Shown one piece after another: positions 60,894 through 64,000 of a stretch of 64,000 nucleotides of DNA. This stretch comes from Alteromonas gilva (GTDB taxonomy: Bacteria > Pseudomonadota > Gammaproteobacteria > Enterobacterales > Alteromonadaceae), in assembly GCF_028595265.1 (NCBI RefSeq), contig NZ_JAQQXP010000001.1:744001-808000 (forward strand), read 5' to 3'. A program made the position numbers and the translations under genes. Within the stretch, counting starts at the first letter, position 1, and every line of letters begins with the position of its first letter. The notes under the pieces were generated by a model that worked only from the letters and a program-made list of their open reading frames with translations, ran no database searches and had not been told where the DNA came from.

Positions 60894-61230
60894 GAGCGCC
60901 TCCTTGTGGTGACTGATTAAGCGTTGCCTAAATATTAAACACATAAAACAGCGGATTTGCCAATGAAATGAGGGTTTTTTGTACAGCTCGAGCGTGGTAC
61001 GTGGGGAGGGCGCAGCAACTATGGCTAAATGAGTTAAGCTGCACATGGCGATAAATGGGGGGGTAAACTTGTTGGTTTGGCATTGTGCCCGCGGCACGAC
61101 CTTAGCAAGGCGTGACCTTAGCAAGGCGCGAGATTATCTGCAGCGACAGTCACCCTTACTGGTGTACATACTGAACTGTCTTTCACCACCGTAAAAGACA
61201 GCCACAGGTTATAAAGCGCTGCCTTAGCGG
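60894..61230. other. intergenic region with repeat and hairpin
   Basis: No gene was seen in these 337 bases. GACCTTAGCAAGGCG occurs twice in tandem (61098-61112 and 61114-61128). CTGTCTTT (61176-61183) pairs with AAAGACAG (61194-61201), which may end transcription of the MOSC gene. The rest is unremarkable. Confidence 0.5.
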
Positions 61231-61875
61231 TTAGCTATTTTGCTGCCTGGCAATGGCCTTTTCACATTTACCGCGCCATTCGTCATCGAGTACTGGCAAG
61301 CCCACGTAGGATTGTGCCTGCCAAAAGTGGTCTTTATTATATACCGCGCGCATTAGCGCACCCACGCTGACACTTTGAGCCGGTCGTTCAAGCAAGGATA
61401 CCGGATCGTTAACACGCATCACGCCAGGCTGCTTGATACGGTAATACCAGCCGGTAACGCCATGATCACCCGTAAATCTATCGAAGTTTTTTATCCCAAA
61501 GCGCTGGTTGATTTTATTGCAGGGGGCCCGTGGCGCGCCTACCTGAACAATAACTTCACCTATGGCATAGGTATCACCAATAAAGACATTCTCATCGTTC
61601 ATGCCGGCTACGCTTATGTTCTCTCCAATAGCGCCTGCCACAGCGGTATCTTCAAGCTCCGGGTAGTGCTTATTGATCAGCGCGTAACCGTCCGGACTGT
61701 ATTGATGTAATACTTTTTCAGGGCCACCATGGAGTCGTTTATTCGCCTGTTCATCTTCATCGGTACGATCCCAATGCACATTAAGCTGTTCCACCGGGTG
61801 CTTACAAATGGCTGAAAGAGCTTTGCGTGGCCCCAGAGGAGCAGGTTTTCCAGCAAAAAGCGCGGCAACAAACAT
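61231..61875 (-). CDS. yiiM: MOSC domain protein (YiiM-like)
   Basis: A 214-residue MOSC protein with the YiiM layout. The N-terminal MFVAALFAGKPAPLGPRKALSAICKHPV is followed by RLHGGPEKVLHQYSPDGYALI and the key Cys in VQVGAPRAPCNKINQRFGIKNF. GVTGWYYRIKQPGVMRVNDPVSLLERP is the C-terminal part. MOSC proteins bind a molybdenum cofactor sulphur ligand, and YiiM acts in N-hydroxylated base reduction. AAGGA precedes the ATG. It stands alone between the lysis module and the ECF operon. Confidence 0.92.
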   Translation of the reverse strand: MFVAALFAGKPAPLGPRKALSAICKHPVEQLNVHWDRTDEDEQANKRLHGGPEKVLHQYSPDGYALINKHYPELEDTAVAGAIGENISVAGMNDENVFIGDTYAIGEVIVQVGAPRAPCNKINQRFGIKNFDRFTGDHGVTGWYYRIKQPGVMRVNDPVSLLERPAQSVSVGALMRAVYNKDHFWQAQSYVGLPVLDDEWRGKCEKAIARQQNS

Positions 61876-62022
61876 GACAATTCCTTCTATTTAGCGGGTC
61901 TGCTGGTATTGTAGCGGAAATAGTAAAAAAAGGTTTATGGCGTTTAAACCTTTTGCAACCCAACGGCGACTAACGCTTTGACAACATAATGATAAGACAC
62001 TGATTGGAACAATTGAAAAGCA

Positions 62023-62601
62023 ATGACAGCAAGTGCAGGAACTATCGTGAATGCCGAAAAGGCCTTCACACAACAACAAATACTGCATCAGGTGCGGCTG
62101 GCACAGGGTGGTGATACCGGCGCCTACCGGCAACTCTATGAGCGTTTCGTAGGGCAGGTATATGCGCTCAGCTACCGCTTAACGGGCGGTGATGCCGGCA
62201 TTGCCGAAGACGCTACCCAGGAAGTGTTTGTGCAGGTATGGCTGAAGCTGGCAAATTTCTCTGAGCAAAGCCAGTTTTCAACCTGGCTACACAGTGTGGC
62301 GGCCAATATTACCATTAGCTATTTGCGTAAACAGCGTGGCTGGTTAAAGCGAATGTTTACCCTGGAAGCTGAGAGTGAGCAACAGCTCCAGGCAGAGGCA
62401 ATCTGCGATCTCAGTGAGCTGGACAAATGCATTGTAAGGCTACCAGAGCGCGCCAGATTAGTGTTCGTATTACATGCCATTGAAGGGTACCGGCATGAAG
62501 ATATTGCCCGCATGTTAAAAATGGCAGTAGGTACCAGTAAGGCCCAGTACCACCGGGCCAGAAAGTTATTAGAAGAATGGTTAGGTGAACAGCATGACTA
62601 A
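62023..62601 (+). CDS. ECF-type RNA polymerase sigma factor
   Basis: A 192-residue sigma factor of the ECF class. Region 2 is AYRQLYERFVGQVYALSYRLTGGDAGIAEDATQEVFVQVWLKLANFSEQSQFSTWLHSVAANITISYLRKQ and region 4 is LDKCIVRLPERARLVFVLHAIEGYRHEDIARMLKMAVGTSKAQYHRARKLLEEWL. It directs RNA polymerase to a small set of promoters. It overlaps the following gene by eight bases from ATG 62594, so it is translated together with a membrane protein that may hold it inactive. No typical zinc-binding anti-sigma motif is seen in that partner. Confidence 0.9.
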   Translation: MTASAGTIVNAEKAFTQQQILHQVRLAQGGDTGAYRQLYERFVGQVYALSYRLTGGDAGIAEDATQEVFVQVWLKLANFSEQSQFSTWLHSVAANITISYLRKQRGWLKRMFTLEAESEQQLQAEAICDLSELDKCIVRLPERARLVFVLHAIEGYRHEDIARMLKMAVGTSKAQYHRARKLLEEWLGEQHD

Positions 62602-63091
62602 CAAGTCAGAACATTCCAGTAAGCTTGACGAAAAATTGCAGACGTTGCCTGAGGAAATCACGCCAAACCGTGATTTATGGCAAGGCATAGAGCTGGCGAT
62701 AACCAGCGAAACCACCGCTGCCAAAGGACGCCATAAATATTTAGCCATAGCGGCCAGTGTGTTAGTGCCTGCAGGCCTCATTGGCATGTTGCTGATGGGA
62801 GGGCTAGCGCCCGACGAACATTCGGATACTAAGCCAGGCATAGCAGCCCAGCTTAGCAGTGAGTATGAGCGCCAGAAAGCAGCATTATTAGTGACTTATA
62901 GCGACCAGGAAGCGGTAACCGATAACTGGCAAAGTCAGCTGAATGAGCTCGAAACGGCAGCCGATGCAATTAAGGCTGCGCTAGAAAACGACCCGAATAA
63001 CCGCACTTTGCTACGTATGTTGCAAAGCGTTTATCAACAACAAATCGACCTGATTGAGCGAGTGCACGCGCCCAAATGGCAACAAATCTAA
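62594..63091 (+). CDS. membrane protein, probable partner or anti-sigma of the ECF factor
   Basis: A 165-residue protein with one membrane helix (YLAIAASVLVPAGLIGMLLMGGLA) after a short cytoplasmic part (SKLDEKLQTLPEEITPNRDLWQGIELAIT) and a periplasmic helical C-terminus (QLNELETAADAIKAALENDPNNRTLLRMLQSVYQQQIDLIERV). The topology and operon position fit an anti-sigma factor, but I see no HxxxCxxC zinc motif, so this is a guess. The ATG overlaps the sigma gene by eight bases. The DUF4097 gene follows after 11 bases. Confidence 0.7.
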   Translation: MTNKSEHSSKLDEKLQTLPEEITPNRDLWQGIELAITSETTAAKGRHKYLAIAASVLVPAGLIGMLLMGGLAPDEHSDTKPGIAAQLSSEYERQKAALLVTYSDQEAVTDNWQSQLNELETAADAIKAALENDPNNRTLLRMLQSVYQQQIDLIERVHAPKWQQI

Positions 63092-63102
63092 TAGGTGAAT
63101 TT

Positions 63103-64000
63103 ATGCAAACTAACGTAATGAAATACGCCCCGAAACGCCTGGCGTGGGGCGCAGCAGCAATGGCTATCTTGTTTTCGCAAATAACCATTGCACAGCAAAA
63201 AATTGATCAAACACTGGATACCACTAGCAGCCCGGTTGTCGAAATGGAGCATGTGCAGGGTAAAGCTGACATTAAAACCTGGGACAAAAACCAGGTCAGA
63301 ATAACCGGCACTCTGGGTTCTTTAACTGAAGAGTTTACCTTTGAAAAACGAGGTAATACGGTGGTGATTGACGTTGAAGTAAAAGATAACCACTACCGCT
63401 GGGAAGATAAAGAAGAAGCCAAAGATGATTTGACCGTTTATGTGCCGGCAGGCAGTAAACTGGCTTACGAAACGCTTAACTCCGACGTCAAAGTCGATGG
63501 TCTGCAAGGCGGAACCTCCATTGAGGTGGTCAATGGTGATATTGAAGGGGTAAATCTGGCGGGCCGCGTTAATGTGGAGTCGGTTAATGGTAATGTCGAG
63601 CTAAGGAACATCACTGGCGCGTTAACTGTCGAATCCGTTAATGGCGATATTGATGCAGAGCATAACAGTGACGCTGCGCTGGCCATTGAAAGTGTCAACG
63701 GCAAAATTACGCTGCAAAGTAACAGTAGCGATGTCAGTATTGAGACCGTGAACGGTAACACCAATGTGGTCCTCGGCACTGTTAACAGACTGGCCATGGC
63801 ATCGGTTAACGGCGATGCGAATGTTTCTCTAGCCCTCAACAGCGGCGCCGATGTGGGCGTTGAAACCGTGGGCGGCAGTATCACGCTGTCATTTACCAAT
63901 GATGTGTCAGCACGCTTTGATATTGAGGCACATGCTGGTGGTAAAATCGTTAACAAGCTGAACGGCACTGACGTTAATAAGGCTAAGTATGGCCCGGGGC
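63103..64000 (+). CDS. exported DUF4097 protein (partial, runs off window)
   Basis: An exported protein open to the right edge (299 complete codons, no stop). The signal peptide is MQTNVMKYAPKRLAWGAAAMAILFSQITIAQQ. The mature part is a right-handed beta-helix-like DUF4097 region with repeats of about 20 residues around S/TVNGDIE (VVNGDIEGVNL, VESVNGNVEL, VESVNGDIDA, IESVNGKITL, IETVNGNTNV, MASVNGDANV). AGGTG precedes the ATG. It is third in the ECF sigma operon, so it is probably part of that sigma factor's own output, maybe a periplasmic or surface protein of envelope stress. No function is established for the family. Confidence 0.85.
   Translation, partial: MQTNVMKYAPKRLAWGAAAMAILFSQITIAQQKIDQTLDTTSSPVVEMEHVQGKADIKTWDKNQVRITGTLGSLTEEFTFEKRGNTVVIDVEVKDNHYRWEDKEEAKDDLTVYVPAGSKLAYETLNSDVKVDGLQGGTSIEVVNGDIEGVNLAGRVNVESVNGNVELRNITGALTVESVNGDIDAEHNSDAALAIESVNGKITLQSNSSDVSIETVNGNTNVVLGTVNRLAMASVNGDANVSLALNSGADVGVETVGGSITLSFTNDVSARFDIEAHAGGKIVNKLNGTDVNKAKYGPG

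Noticed and set aside
61098..61128. Tandem 15-base repeat taken as a possible CRISPR or attachment site
   Set aside because: Only two copies, one base apart, without spacers or nearby cas or integrase genes.

Overview
The window looks like a chromosomal piece of a marine gammaproteobacterium of the Alteromonadales (Alteromonadaceae-like). The reasons are the N-acetylglucosamine operon built as nagK-SIS-type nagB-nagA-nagP under a LacI-type NagR, the density of GGDEF/EAL proteins, an rpsF-rpsR-rplI operon, and a tryptophan-halogenase-family flavoprotein. No rRNA, tRNA, CRISPR array or intact insertion sequence was seen. One short palindromic MITE-like element is present at 5408-5676.

Layout. 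0-7.3 kb: a stress or detoxification-type neighbourhood with DoxX, three AraC-type regulators, a DUF1348 protein, a small unrecorded ORF, an NmrA-like reductase and a DUF1772 membrane protein. Several TetR-style palindromes surround the DUF1348 pair, but no TetR gene is in the window. 7.6-17.3 kb: a membrane diguanylate cyclase, an Lrp-type regulator divergent from a PhzF-family protein, the halogenase-family gene with a degenerate paralogue, an EAL protein with N-terminal CxxC pairs, a small membrane protein/Xre regulator operon with its own operator, and a STAS protein that also has two CxxC pairs. 17.4-25.8 kb: GlcNAc uptake and catabolism (nagPABK, nagR) and a DUF5916 outer-membrane-type protein. 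26-35 kb: acnA, then two large GGDEF-EAL proteins.

35-45 kb holds a coherent sugar-oxidation locus. A LacI regulator and a Tat-exported TIM-barrel protein face an operon of a Gfo/Idh/MocA oxidoreductase, two further TIM-barrel sugar isomerase-like proteins, an NUP-type MFS transporter, a GMC flavoprotein with its Tat-exported small subunit, and a DUF1080 lipoprotein. This matches the parts of a 3-keto-glycoside route: periplasmic oxidation at C3, cleavage of the 3-keto-glycoside, import, then isomerisation or reduction.

45-48 kb: a DMT transporter, a DUF2177 protein, a membrane-anchored helix-hairpin-helix protein and an AT-rich gene for a candidate zinc peptidase. 48.8-55.8 kb: a heavy-metal efflux operon (czcI-like, czcC, czcB, czcA, CDF exporter). 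56.3-57.9 kb: an AFG1/LACE1-type ATPase that looks eukaryotic rather than bacterial. It is wedged between the metal operon and the core ribosomal operon, and is either an unusual eukaryote-derived gene or an assembly/contamination artefact. This is the most anomalous feature of the window. 58.3-64 kb: rpsF-rpsR-rplI, a holin/GH108 muramidase pair, a YiiM-like MOSC protein, and an ECF sigma factor operon with a membrane partner and a DUF4097 protein cut by the right edge.
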